Part shown: one piece after another, positions 16,474-24,519 of the stretch | Numbering within the stretch: the first letter of the stretch is position 1 | Layout of the letters: every line of letters starts with the position of its first letter | Origin: BP-133 sp040756995 | GTDB lineage: Bacteria > Actinomycetota > Acidimicrobiia > IMCC26256 > BP-133 | NCBI GenBank assembly: GCA_040756995.1 | Contig: JBFLYK010000023.1 | Span: 1 to 64,000, forward strand | Direction of reading: 5' to 3' | DNA length: 64,000 nucleotides | The notes under the pieces: model-generated | Told to the model about the DNA's origin: nothing | Seen by the model: only the letters and a program-made list of their open reading frames with translations | The model's database searches: none | Translations under genes and position numbers: made by a program

Positions 16474-17712
16474 ATGGCTGAACCAAAAGTACTGACGATG
16501 GTCCTGGCCGGCGGCGAGGGGAAGCGGCTGGCGCCGCTCACCGCCGACCGGGCCAAGCCAGCCGTGCCCTTCGGCGGGCACTACCGCATCGTCGACTTCG
16601 CGCTGTCGAACATGGCCAACGCCGGCTATCTGCGGATCGTGGTGCTGACCCAGTACAAGAGCCACAGCCTCGACCTGCACATCACCCGGACATGGCGGCT
16701 GTCAACCCTGCTGGGCAGCTACGTCACGCCGGTGCCGGCCCAGATGCGGCGGGGGCCGCGGTGGTTCGCCGGGTCGGCCGACGCCATCTACCAGAACCTC
16801 AACCTCGTGGTCGACGAGGCGCCGGAGTACATCCTGGTCTTCGGCGCCGACCACATCTACCGGATGGATCCCCGCCAGATGGTGGAGCAGCACATCGCCT
16901 CCGGCGCCGGCGTCACGGTGGCCGGGATCCGCCGCCCGCGGTCCGAAGCCAACCAGCTCGGGGTGATCGAGGTCGGAGAGGGCACGAAGGTCGCCTCCTT
17001 CAAGGAGAAGCCGGCCGAGGCGCCCGGCCTGGCCGACTCCCCCGACGAGATCTTCGCCTCGATGGGCAACTACGTCTTCACCACGAAGACGCTGGTCGAC
17101 ATCGTCAGCCTCGACGCCGAGGACCAGCACTCCCACCACGACATCGGCGGCAGCATCATCCCGGCGCTGGTCGACGCCGGCGAAGCCCACGTCTACGACT
17201 TCACGAAAAACCACGTTCCGGGCGAGACGGAACGCGACCATGCCTACTGGCGGGACGTCGGGTCGCTCGATTCGTACTACGACGCCCACATGGACCTCGT
17301 CTCCGTCCACCCGATCTTCAATCTCTACAACCGGGAGTGGCCGATCTACACCTCGCTGCCGACGCTGCCCCCGGCCAAGTTCGTGCTCCAGGGCGTCGAG
17401 GCGGGGACGGGGATGGCGGTCGACTCGATGGTCTGCGCCGGCAGCATCATCTCCGGTGGCACGGTGCGGTCGTCGGTGATCTCCCCCGGCGTGCTCGTGC
17501 ATCCCCACGCCACCGTGGAGAATTCCGTCCTGATGCACGACGTCGTGATCGGGCAGGGCGCCGTCGTGCGGAACGCCATCATCGACAAGAACGTGCAGGT
17601 GCCGCCCGGGGCCCAGATCGGGGTCGACCCGATCGCCGACAAGTCCCGCTTCACCGTGTCGCCCAACGGCATCGTCGTCATCGGAAAGGGGGAAAAGGTC
17701 CCCGAGGCCTAG
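16474..17712 (+). CDS. glgC: Glucose-1-phosphate adenylyltransferase (ADP-glucose pyrophosphorylase)
   Basis: 412 aa. It has the nucleotide-binding N-terminus MVLAGGEGKRLAPLT, the FGADHIYRMDP loop, and the SASMGNY-like segment FASMGNYVF. A C-terminal left-handed beta-helix with hexapeptide-like repeats ends the protein. It makes ADP-glucose for glycogen or maltosyl donors and is usually allosterically controlled. ATG 16474 gives the normal N-terminus; a longer in-frame reading would run into rpiB. The glycogen-type glycosyltransferase follows 36 nt downstream. In mycobacteria glgC and glgA/glgM are also adjacent. Confidence 0.95.
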   Translation: MAEPKVLTMVLAGGEGKRLAPLTADRAKPAVPFGGHYRIVDFALSNMANAGYLRIVVLTQYKSHSLDLHITRTWRLSTLLGSYVTPVPAQMRRGPRWFAGSADAIYQNLNLVVDEAPEYILVFGADHIYRMDPRQMVEQHIASGAGVTVAGIRRPRSEANQLGVIEVGEGTKVASFKEKPAEAPGLADSPDEIFASMGNYVFTTKTLVDIVSLDAEDQHSHHDIGGSIIPALVDAGEAHVYDFTKNHVPGETERDHAYWRDVGSLDSYYDAHMDLVSVHPIFNLYNREWPIYTSLPTLPPAKFVLQGVEAGTGMAVDSMVCAGSIISGGTVRSSVISPGVLVHPHATVENSVLMHDVVIGQGAVVRNAIIDKNVQVPPGAQIGVDPIADKSRFTVSPNGIVVIGKGEKVPEA

Positions 17713-17748
17713 GCCCCTGAGCCGCGAAGCCCGCGACCGGTTTCCGTC

Positions 17749-18945
17749 ATGCGTGTCGCTCTGCTCACCCGGGAGTACCCGCCCGAGATCTACGGGGGCG
17801 CCGGCGTCCACGTCGAGTATCTCTCCGAGCATCTCTCCGGGCTCGTCGATCTCGAGGTGTTCTGCTTCGGCGGGCCCCGCCCGTCGCCGCTGGTGCAGGC
17901 GGCCTACCAGCCGTGGGACGCCATCGACTCCGGCCGGCCCCACGACGCCGTTCTGCGGACGTTGTCGGTGGATCTGCTGATGGCGGCGGCAGTGGAGGGC
18001 GCCCACCTCGTCCACACCCACACCTGGTACGCCAACTTCGCCGGCCATCTGGCCCGCCTGCTCTACGACATCCCGCATGTGGCGACCACCCACAGTCTGG
18101 AGCCTCGACGTCCGTGGAAGGCCGAGCAGCTCGGCGGCGGCTACGCCGTGTCGTCCTTCTGTGAGCGGACGGCACTGGAGGCGGCCGACGCCGTCATCGC
18201 CGTGTCGGAGGCCATGAAGGACGACATCCTCGACGCCTATCCGGCCATCGACCCCGATCGCATCGTGGTGATCCACAACGGGGTCGACACCGACGAGTTC
18301 ACCCCCGACCCCGCCACCGACACGCTGCCGGAGCTGGGCATCGACCCCGACCGCCCCTACGTGACGTTCGTCGGGCGGATCACCCGCCAGAAGGGACTCG
18401 ACCTGCTGCTCAGCGCCGCCGAGCACTTCGATCCCGACACCCAGCTCGTGCTGCTGCCCAGTGCCCCCGACACACCGGAGGTCGGGGAAGAGATGCGGGC
18501 CCGGGCCGAGAAGCTGGCCCGGCAGCGATCCGGTGTGCTGTGGCTGGAGCAGGTGCTCCCCCGGCCGCAGCTCATCCAGGTGCTGTCGCACTCGGCGGTG
18601 GCGCTCTGTCCGTCGGTCTACGAGCCGTTCGGGCTCGTCAACGTGGAGGCCATGGCCTGCGGGACGGCGGTGGTCGCCTCCGACGTGGGCGGCATCCCGG
18701 AGATCGTCGTCGACGGGGAGACCGGCGTGCTGGTGCACATCGAGCTCGGCGCCGACGGTCAGCCGGCCGATCCGGAGACCTTCGTGCGCGATCTGGCCGA
18801 GGCCGTCAACAGCCTCGTGTCCGATCCGGTGGCGGCCGAGCGGATGGGCGTGCTCGGGCGCAAGCGGGCCGTGGCCGAGTTCTCGTGGCCGGCGGTCGCC
18901 TCCCGCACCGTCGAGCTGTACTCGTCGCTCGTGCGGTCGCCGTGA
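17749..18945 (+). CDS. glgA: GT4 glycogen synthase / alpha-maltose-1-phosphate synthase (GlgA/GlgM type)
   Basis: 398 aa. It has a GT-B fold with the N-terminal REYPPEIYGGAGVHVEYL glycine loop, a VTFVGRITRQKGLDLLL linker motif, and the donor-site SVYEPFGLVNVEAMACGT (E-x7-E). The length and the GT4 features match the actinobacterial enzyme GlgM (Rv1212c-like), which uses ADP-glucose and glucose-1-phosphate to make maltose-1-phosphate, rather than the longer GT5 GlgA. Co-directional with glgC, 36 nt apart. Choosing between glycogen synthase and M1P synthase is not possible from sequence alone. No GlgE or GlgB lies in the window. Confidence 0.85.
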   Translation: MRVALLTREYPPEIYGGAGVHVEYLSEHLSGLVDLEVFCFGGPRPSPLVQAAYQPWDAIDSGRPHDAVLRTLSVDLLMAAAVEGAHLVHTHTWYANFAGHLARLLYDIPHVATTHSLEPRRPWKAEQLGGGYAVSSFCERTALEAADAVIAVSEAMKDDILDAYPAIDPDRIVVIHNGVDTDEFTPDPATDTLPELGIDPDRPYVTFVGRITRQKGLDLLLSAAEHFDPDTQLVLLPSAPDTPEVGEEMRARAEKLARQRSGVLWLEQVLPRPQLIQVLSHSAVALCPSVYEPFGLVNVEAMACGTAVVASDVGGIPEIVVDGETGVLVHIELGADGQPADPETFVRDLAEAVNSLVSDPVAAERMGVLGRKRAVAEFSWPAVASRTVELYSSLVRSP

Positions 18946-18952
18946 TCGACGG

Positions 18953-21055
18953 TCAGGCCTGGCCGGCGTCCCGAACCGGGATCGACACCCGGGTCCGGTA
19001 CGGAGCGAGCAGGGCTTCGCCGGACTGCTCGGCGCTTGAGAACGAGCGGTCGAGCCCGGGAATGGTCAGTGTGACGCCGGGGCGCTCGCACTGCCACAGC
19101 AGCGCCGGGCGGTCGCCGTGCCATCGGAGTGCATAGGAGACGCGGCCATGGTGCGTCGGGGCGTCGTGGACCTCGAGCGGCTGGCCCGCCCACTCCGGCG
19201 GGAAGATCGTGGCCAGGGCGACTCCGCCGGCCGGTGTTTCCCTGATCAGCACCTGGCGGACGAAGGCCAGGAAGGCGGCCGCCGCCCCGCCGTGGTGCCC
19301 GTCGCCGAGGCAGCCGCCACCGAGCCGGGGATGGATGGCCTCGGGCCAGGCGAAGGTGGCCGTGGCGGCGTCGAGCATCCACCGCAAGCGCCGCCACGAC
19401 TTCGGGTCGCCGGCCTCGAGCTCGCAGCGGGCGATCCGCATCGTCAGCGATGGCACCAGACCCGTGTGACCCAGCCCGTCGTAGAAGGCGTCGCCGACGC
19501 AGAACCGTTCCCGCACGACGTCGAGGGTGGCGGCCACCCAGGGATCGTCGGCGGGGAGCAGCGCCAGCGGGGCGCAGGCGACGAGCGAGCCGACCATGCC
19601 GGCGTCGAAGTCGCGGCCGGGGGCCGCCGGCATGGCCACCCGGCCGAGCCGGGCGGCCACCTGGTCGAGCGACGCGGTGATCGCCTGCCGCAGCCGGGCA
19701 GCCGCCGCGTCGGCGCCGTCGGCCGCCGCGGTGTCGCCGGCCAGGCGGAGGACCCAGGCGCCGTCGGCCAGCGCCCGCACCAGCCAGAACCCGTCCTCGT
19801 ACGGCCGCGTCGCCCCGATCTGTTGCCCGGCCAGGACCCGGACCCCTTCCCGCACCGCCGGAACGAGCTCGCCGAGCAGGGCGGCGTCACCGGTCAACCG
19901 GTGATGTTCGGCGATGGCCCACAGGGCTCCGGCGTGGGCCTCGCAGTCGCCCCGCCCGGGGCGGGACCCCAGGACTTCGGCCGCTTCGCCATGGAAGCCG
20001 AAGCGGTCGAGCGTCACCACCAGTGACGCCGCCTCGAGGAAAGAGGGAACCGCGCCGTCCCAGCGGGTGGGGGCGACGCTCTGACCGGTGTGCAACAGCA
20101 GCAGGTGGGCCCGGTTCGCCTCGACCGCCGACCGCAGTCTCGAATCAGGTAGCTCCACCCGCAGGCCACGACGCAGTTGGGCCTGCCAGCCCCGGGTCAC
20201 GTCGTCGGGGGCCGGCCAGCGGGCACTGTCGATCACCGGGGTCGCGGTCTTCCGGGCCCGCCGTTCGGAAGTCAGGGGCATGGCGACGCGGATGGTGCCG
20301 CGATGCGGCAGCGGATAGACGAACGCCGCCTGGGCCAGGCCGTCAAGGTCCTCGACGTTCACCGTGCCGGCTGCCGCCTGACCGGTCGTGACGCGCCGGA
20401 GACAGTCGCCGGCGGCCAGCACCGAGCCGGCCGTCCCGGCCGGCGGGCGGGGCAGCAGGAGCCCGGGATGATCGTTGACGAAGACCGTCGCGCCTTCCTG
20501 GACGACCCGGTGCAGCGGGGCCAAGCCGACCGGGTTGTAGGGCCGAACGGCGAAGGCCACGGCCACCGGCACCGGGGAGCGGTTCTCCACCTCGACGACG
20601 ACGAGCTCGCCCAGGGTGTCGGCGGCGGCGGCCGGCACGGCGTAGACGCGCTGCACGGCGTCGCCGCCCGGGATCCGCATGGCCGTCTCGACCACCGGCG
20701 TGGCGCCGATCAGCGTCTGGCGCACCGCCGCTTCCCGGCTGGGCAGGTGCCACCGGTCGGCGGCGCCGACCCACCAGTCGAGCGACCACCCTCCGGCCCA
20801 GGGGGTGACGAGCCCGCGGGGATCGACGATGGCGACGTGGGGCGAGGCGAGGTTGCCGACCACCGTCCAGTTGCGGGCGGTCAGGTTCGGCAGGACCGGC
20901 AACGGCCCCCGGGGCACGAAGGCCGCCGACTCGGGGTCGCGCTGGCGCTCCAGCCAGTAGGGCCACAGCCACCCCGGCGTGCCCGACAGGACGTCGCTGT
21001 CGACGCCCGGCCGCTCGGACGCCCGCCGGCCGACGATGCTCCGCCAGTTCGCCAC
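18953..21055 (-). CDS. Putative six-hairpin glycosidase-like protein
   Basis: 700 aa with no signal peptide. The N-terminal half is rich in beta-strands (SLDWWVGAADRWHLPSRE, then VVVEVENRSPVPVAVAFAVRPYNP), resembling a super-sandwich domain. The C-terminal half (from about residue 300, RLRSAVEANRAHLLLLHTG) looks like an (alpha/alpha)6 toroid with conserved Trp and Asp positions, as in GH15, GH63 or GH116-type enzymes. I cannot assign catalytic acids or a family. It converges on glgA (7-nt gap), so an alpha-glucan role is possible but unproved. GTG 21055 has TAGCCT 8 nt upstream (21069-21064) and no ribosome-binding site, suggesting a leaderless start. Confidence 0.6.
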   Translation of the reverse strand: MANWRSIVGRRASERPGVDSDVLSGTPGWLWPYWLERQRDPESAAFVPRGPLPVLPNLTARNWTVVGNLASPHVAIVDPRGLVTPWAGGWSLDWWVGAADRWHLPSREAAVRQTLIGATPVVETAMRIPGGDAVQRVYAVPAAAADTLGELVVVEVENRSPVPVAVAFAVRPYNPVGLAPLHRVVQEGATVFVNDHPGLLLPRPPAGTAGSVLAAGDCLRRVTTGQAAAGTVNVEDLDGLAQAAFVYPLPHRGTIRVAMPLTSERRARKTATPVIDSARWPAPDDVTRGWQAQLRRGLRVELPDSRLRSAVEANRAHLLLLHTGQSVAPTRWDGAVPSFLEAASLVVTLDRFGFHGEAAEVLGSRPGRGDCEAHAGALWAIAEHHRLTGDAALLGELVPAVREGVRVLAGQQIGATRPYEDGFWLVRALADGAWVLRLAGDTAAADGADAAAARLRQAITASLDQVAARLGRVAMPAAPGRDFDAGMVGSLVACAPLALLPADDPWVAATLDVVRERFCVGDAFYDGLGHTGLVPSLTMRIARCELEAGDPKSWRRLRWMLDAATATFAWPEAIHPRLGGGCLGDGHHGGAAAAFLAFVRQVLIRETPAGGVALATIFPPEWAGQPLEVHDAPTHHGRVSYALRWHGDRPALLWQCERPGVTLTIPGLDRSFSSAEQSGEALLAPYRTRVSIPVRDAGQA

Positions 21056-21081
21056 GGGGCAGAAGGCTACGGCGCTCGGGG

Positions 21082-22083
21082 TCAGAATTCCCGGTCGCTG
21101 CCGCCCTGCTCGCTGCGGACGTTGCCGCTGGCCGCGTTGCCGGCGGCGTCATAGGGCGACGTCGCCGAATCCCACTCCGTCGTCGTGGTGCCACCCTGAT
21201 CGGGGGATGAACCGCTTCTGGTTCCGAGGGTGATGATGATGCTGGCCCCCGACTGGACCATCGTCGACGGTGTGCCGGTGGCGCCGAAGACAGCGTCGGA
21301 GACGCCGCCGAGGAGCCCGCCGCCGAGATAGTCCGGGTTCTTGAGATTGACGGGCCCGAGGGTCGCCAGCAGGCTGCCGCCGCTGTGGACCTCGAAGCTG
21401 TCGTCCCCGCAGACCTTCAGCAGGAGGTTGAGGACGCAGCCGCCGTCGTTCAGGTACACGACCACGTTCGTGGACGCGCCCGTCCAGCCGGCGAGGATCG
21501 AATGGGGATCGATCTGTTCGCTGAAGGTGAACGAGATGGTGTCGCCGCTCTCGGCCACCCCCGACGATCCACCGGTGCGGTTGGCGGTCTGGATGTCGAA
21601 GGCCGACGGTGGCGTGTTGTCGACCGTCGTGCCGAACGTCTGCTGGTTGAGGTAGCTCAGCACGTCGGTCGAGCTGATCGAGTAGTTCTTCGACCCGGCC
21701 GACAGGGGGTTTGTCGCCGTCAGCAGACCGCTGCGGTAGTTGTAGGTCACCCCGTTGACGCTGTACGACCCGGCCGTCAGCGTCACGTTCGTCTGCCCGG
21801 GCGTGACGACACTCACGTCCGAGCGCACCGTGGAGATCCCGGCGGGTGGGTTTCCGCTGTCGGCCACGTTGGCGTAGACGTAGTACGTGCCGCCCTGCTT
21901 GATGGAGCCGGCCAGGTAGCCGGTCTGCTTGGCGATGACCGTGGCGCTGACCGACGGCGGTAACCAGTCGGCGGCCGTCTGGATGGTGTTGGACGCCGCC
22001 GTGGGGCTGGTGAAGGCGGCCAGCGCCGCCGGCCCGCCGGCGACGAGGGCCACCGCCAGGAGCAGCCGTACCCCGCGCCGCAT
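21082..22083 (-). CDS. Secreted adhesin-like protein of the SipW/TasA-type cluster
   Basis: 333 aa. The N-terminal signal peptide (RRGVRLLLAVALVAGGPAALA) is followed by AAFTSPTAASNTIQTA, which resembles the processing region of the other two exported proteins in the cluster. The body has Ser/Thr/Gly-rich beta-type segments, including TPPSAFDIQTANRTGG and ESGDTISFTFSEQIDP, a pattern common in Ig-like domains of surface proteins. Two cysteine pairs are present (GGCVLNLLLKVCGDD). ATG 22083 overlaps the preceding gene's TGA (ATGA), so it is the last gene of a coupled four-gene operon. The function is unknown; a role as matrix or surface protein is inferred. Confidence 0.65.
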   Translation of the reverse strand: MRRGVRLLLAVALVAGGPAALAAFTSPTAASNTIQTAADWLPPSVSATVIAKQTGYLAGSIKQGGTYYVYANVADSGNPPAGISTVRSDVSVVTPGQTNVTLTAGSYSVNGVTYNYRSGLLTATNPLSAGSKNYSISSTDVLSYLNQQTFGTTVDNTPPSAFDIQTANRTGGSSGVAESGDTISFTFSEQIDPHSILAGWTGASTNVVVYLNDGGCVLNLLLKVCGDDSFEVHSGGSLLATLGPVNLKNPDYLGGGLLGGVSDAVFGATGTPSTMVQSGASIIITLGTRSGSSPDQGGTTTTEWDSATSPYDAAGNAASGNVRSEQGGSDREF

Positions 22084-22709
22084 CAGTGGGCCGTGCCGGC
22101 TCGCTGCGTGCCGAGGAAGCTGTAGGTGAGCGTCGAACTGAGGCCCTGGAAGCCCGCCCCGGCGCTCGACGGGAACGTCAGCGTCAGCCGGAGGTGGTCG
22201 GTGGCACCGGCGGTGAGGGCGCCCAGGCCGCTCATGGTCAGGGCCGACTGGATCACCGGGCGGCTGCTGACGACCGTGGTCGTGGTGCCGCTGCAGCTGT
22301 AGCTGAAGGCGGGCGAGGACCCGGATTCCGTCCAGGCCACCGAGCAGCGGTCGATCACCATCTGCAGGCCGTTGGCCGTGTCGGTGTCGAGCAACGACGA
22401 CGGCGAGGCGGTGGTGGTGAGCGCCACCGAGGACAGGGCCTGGCTCCCGGTGTTGGTCAGATCGAACGAACGCTGGACCGTGTCGCCCGGCACGAGACCG
22501 GAGGCGTTGACGGTGAGCCGGTTGGTGGAGGCGCCGGTGTTGCCCAGGGCGATGAGCACCGTGCCGGCCGACACCGTGTTCGTGGCACTGGTCGTCGCCG
22601 TCCAGGTCGCCACCGCGCCCGTCCCGGCCAGCACCGCTCCCAGGGCGAAGGCCCCGAGCGGCAGGAGGCACCGGCTGCGGCGGGCCCGGCGGAGCACCGT
22701 CCTGATCAC
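22083..22709 (-). CDS. TasA/CalY-like secreted protein (second copy)
   Basis: 208 aa from GTG 22709, which overlaps the signal-peptidase stop (GTGA). A basic N-terminus and hydrophobic stretch (LGAFALGAVLAGTGAVATW) lead into TATTSATNTVSAGTVLI. This matches the camelysin/TasA pattern of a SipW-type signal with a beta-sandwich starting right after cleavage. The middle has TNTGSQALSSVALTT and a Cys pair (RCSVAW, SYSCSG). It is probably exported and processed by the neighbouring signal peptidase. A longer reading upstream overlaps that gene and is rejected. Confidence 0.68.
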   Translation of the reverse strand: MIRTVLRRARRSRCLLPLGAFALGAVLAGTGAVATWTATTSATNTVSAGTVLIALGNTGASTNRLTVNASGLVPGDTVQRSFDLTNTGSQALSSVALTTTASPSSLLDTDTANGLQMVIDRCSVAWTESGSSPAFSYSCSGTTTTVVSSRPVIQSALTMSGLGALTAGATDHLRLTLTFPSSAGAGFQGLSSTLTYSFLGTQRAGTAH

Positions 22710-23263
22710 GACGGCTCCTCCGCCCGCCAGATCGCGACCAGGGCATAGATCGCCAGGGCGATCGCCAGCGTGCCGAGCCATCCCCGCCGGCTGAGGGCGG
22801 CGTCGAGCCATCCCACGACGAACCCGGCCCGGGGTATGGAGTACACCGCCCGCCAGCCGTCACCGGAGGCGGGAACCTCCCAGCCGTCGGGACCGGCGTT
22901 GGCGTCACCCCGGGTGATGAAGACGCGGCCCGAGGCCCGTTGCTGGACGGCGTCGATGCGGTGGACGACCATCGTCCCGGGCTGGTCGGGGCGCTGGAAC
23001 ACGATCACGTCGCCCGGCCGGAGGTCGGCGGCCGCCGCCCGCGTGGCAATGACGAGCCCGCCGACCGGGATCGCCGGGGCCATGCTGCCGGTGCGGACGT
23101 AGAACGCGTCGAACGGGTACAGCCTCGGCCCGACCACGAGCGTGAGCAGGCCGAGCAGGACGACCCCGAACACCGCTCTGACGAGAAGGCGCGCCGCTGC
23201 CGGCACCAGCGCGACGGCCGGTGCCGGCTTGACGGCCGGGACATCGAGTACCGCGGTACTCAT
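22706..23263 (-). CDS. sipW: Signal peptidase I of the SipW / ER type (Ser-His)
   Basis: 185 aa. An N-terminal transmembrane segment precedes the nucleophile motif YVRTGSMAPAIPVGG. Where prokaryotic type I enzymes have the catalytic Lys, this protein has His (MVVHRIDAV). That makes it an ER/archaeal-like or SipW-type peptidase. GDVIVFQR and FITRGDANAG complete the conserved boxes, and a C-terminal transmembrane helix ends the chain. SipW processes TasA and TapA in Bacillus biofilms, and the flanking genes here encode TasA/CalY-like proteins, which supports the same role. GTG 23266 is an alternative start. It follows the calY-like gene by 9 nt. Confidence 0.88.
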   Translation of the reverse strand: MSTAVLDVPAVKPAPAVALVPAAARLLVRAVFGVVLLGLLTLVVGPRLYPFDAFYVRTGSMAPAIPVGGLVIATRAAAADLRPGDVIVFQRPDQPGTMVVHRIDAVQQRASGRVFITRGDANAGPDGWEVPASGDGWRAVYSIPRAGFVVGWLDAALSRRGWLGTLAIALAIYALVAIWRAEEPS

Positions 23264-23272
23264 CACATCCGC

Positions 23273-23965
23273 TTACTGGGTGATGTGCCAGTTCAGGGTG
23301 AGCGACGCCGCCCGGCCCTGATACGTGTTGTCGGCGTCCTCCGGCAGCTTCACCCCGATCTTGATCCATGTCGTGTCCGCCCCACCGAGGGCGGCCAGGG
23401 AACCGGCCGAGAGCCCTTCGCTCAGGTCGGTGTGGCTGTCGACGAACGTGGCCAGCGTCTTCGTGGCGTCGGAGAAGTTGCAGGTCGTGGCCGTTCCGCC
23501 GCCGTAGAGGCAGGCGGATGGGACGCTGAAGCCGGAGTCGGAGTACTGCTGGATGTAGATCTGCACCTTGGCGCAGGGCGACCCGGTGCCGTGGTAGTCC
23601 TCATCGGAAGCGTTGCTGTCGGTGCAGGAACCGGAGAACACCTTGAGCGCCGAGGCGGGCAGGCTCCCCACGTTCTGGAGCGTGATGTTGGTCGTGTCGG
23701 AGTCGCCCGGCGCCTGGACACTCAGGTCGAAGGCCGTGGAGCATGCGCCGTTGCTGTTGACGTCGGTGGTACCGCCGCCGGTGGACAGGCAGGCCGTCCC
23801 GGAGTTGACGGTGTTGCTCAGGACGAGCGTGCCGTTGGCGAACGTGTTGGTCGGGTTGCTGGTCTGGGCGGTGAACGTGGCGAAGGTTCCGGCACCGACC
23901 AGGACGCCGATACCGGCGACCACGCCCATGCTCAACAGGACCTTCTGGGGGAGGCTGAGCTTCAT
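23273..23965 (-). CDS. TasA/CalY (camelysin)-like secreted fibre-type protein
   Basis: 230 aa. The signal MKLSLPQKVLLSMGVVAGIG continues VLVGAGTFATFTAQTSNPTNTF, the layout of CalY/TasA proteins, in which a beta-sandwich starts directly after the SipW cut site. The body contains SVQAPGDSDTTNITLQNVG and a C-terminal LTLNWHI strand, again TasA-like, plus six Cys that could form disulfides. A perfect AAGGAGGG lies 5 nt before ATG 23965. It is first in the four-gene operon, so it is probably the most abundant product. A weak promoter (TTGATT at 24026-24021, 16-18 nt to a GATAGC/TAGCAC box) is possible. Confidence 0.78.
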   Translation of the reverse strand: MKLSLPQKVLLSMGVVAGIGVLVGAGTFATFTAQTSNPTNTFANGTLVLSNTVNSGTACLSTGGGTTDVNSNGACSTAFDLSVQAPGDSDTTNITLQNVGSLPASALKVFSGSCTDSNASDEDYHGTGSPCAKVQIYIQQYSDSGFSVPSACLYGGGTATTCNFSDATKTLATFVDSHTDLSEGLSAGSLAALGGADTTWIKIGVKLPEDADNTYQGRAASLTLNWHITQ

Positions 23966-24029
23966 TTGCCCTCCTTGGCATCTGCCTCTTCGGCGCGTGC
24001 TATCGGCGGGAGGGACGAGGAATCAAGCC

Positions 24030-24488
24030 TCAGCCAGGCGACAAGTCCCCCAAATCTCGCACCATCACGTGGTGGGCGATGCCGCTCTCGGGCAGGACGA
24101 AACCCTCGCCGATGACCTCGAAGCCGAGCCTGGAGTAGAAACCGACGGCGCTGTCCCGGGCGTTACACCACAGCACCTCGACGCCGTCCCGGCGGAGGCG
24201 CTCGACGACGGTGGTGATCAGCAGACGGCCCAACCCGTGGTGCTGCGCCGGCCAGTCGACCGCCATCCCGCGGAGACGGACGGCGGTGCGGCCCGGCCGG
24301 TGGGGCGTGACTTCCGTGCTGAAGCTGGCCACGGCGACGATCGTTCCTTCTGGGTCCCGCACGGCGAGGTGGAAGGCGTCCGGCCGGCTGTCCTCGGGAA
24401 ACACGACCGGCGCCCCGGGGCGGCTGTCCCGCAGGATCCGCCACCGGAGGTCGTGCGTCGCCCCCGCCGGTACGTCTTCGACCCGCAT
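24030..24488 (-). CDS. GNAT-family N-acetyltransferase
   Basis: 152 aa. The GNAT core is complete: beta-strand IVAVASFS, then RLRGMAVDWPAQHHGLGRLLI with the acetyl-CoA-binding Q/RxxGxG/A variant (QHHGLG), then VLWCNARDSAVGFYSRLGFEVIG at the C-terminus. The substrate is unknown. It lies upstream of the calY-like operon and downstream of the GYW-repeat peptidase, all on the minus strand, with only weak hints of co-transcription. Confidence 0.85.
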   Translation of the reverse strand: MRVEDVPAGATHDLRWRILRDSRPGAPVVFPEDSRPDAFHLAVRDPEGTIVAVASFSTEVTPHRPGRTAVRLRGMAVDWPAQHHGLGRLLITTVVERLRRDGVEVLWCNARDSAVGFYSRLGFEVIGEGFVLPESGIAHHVMVRDLGDLSPG

Positions 24489-24519
24489 GTGCGTCCGGTC
24501 GCCCCTCAGCGCCCCGGCA

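Noticed and set aside
16702..18738. A 678-codon open frame on the minus strand opposite glgC and glgA
   Set aside because: It is antisense to two well-conserved genes, its translation is low-complexity (His/Arg/Gly/Asp-rich), and it has no motif. Long shadow frames are expected at this GC content.
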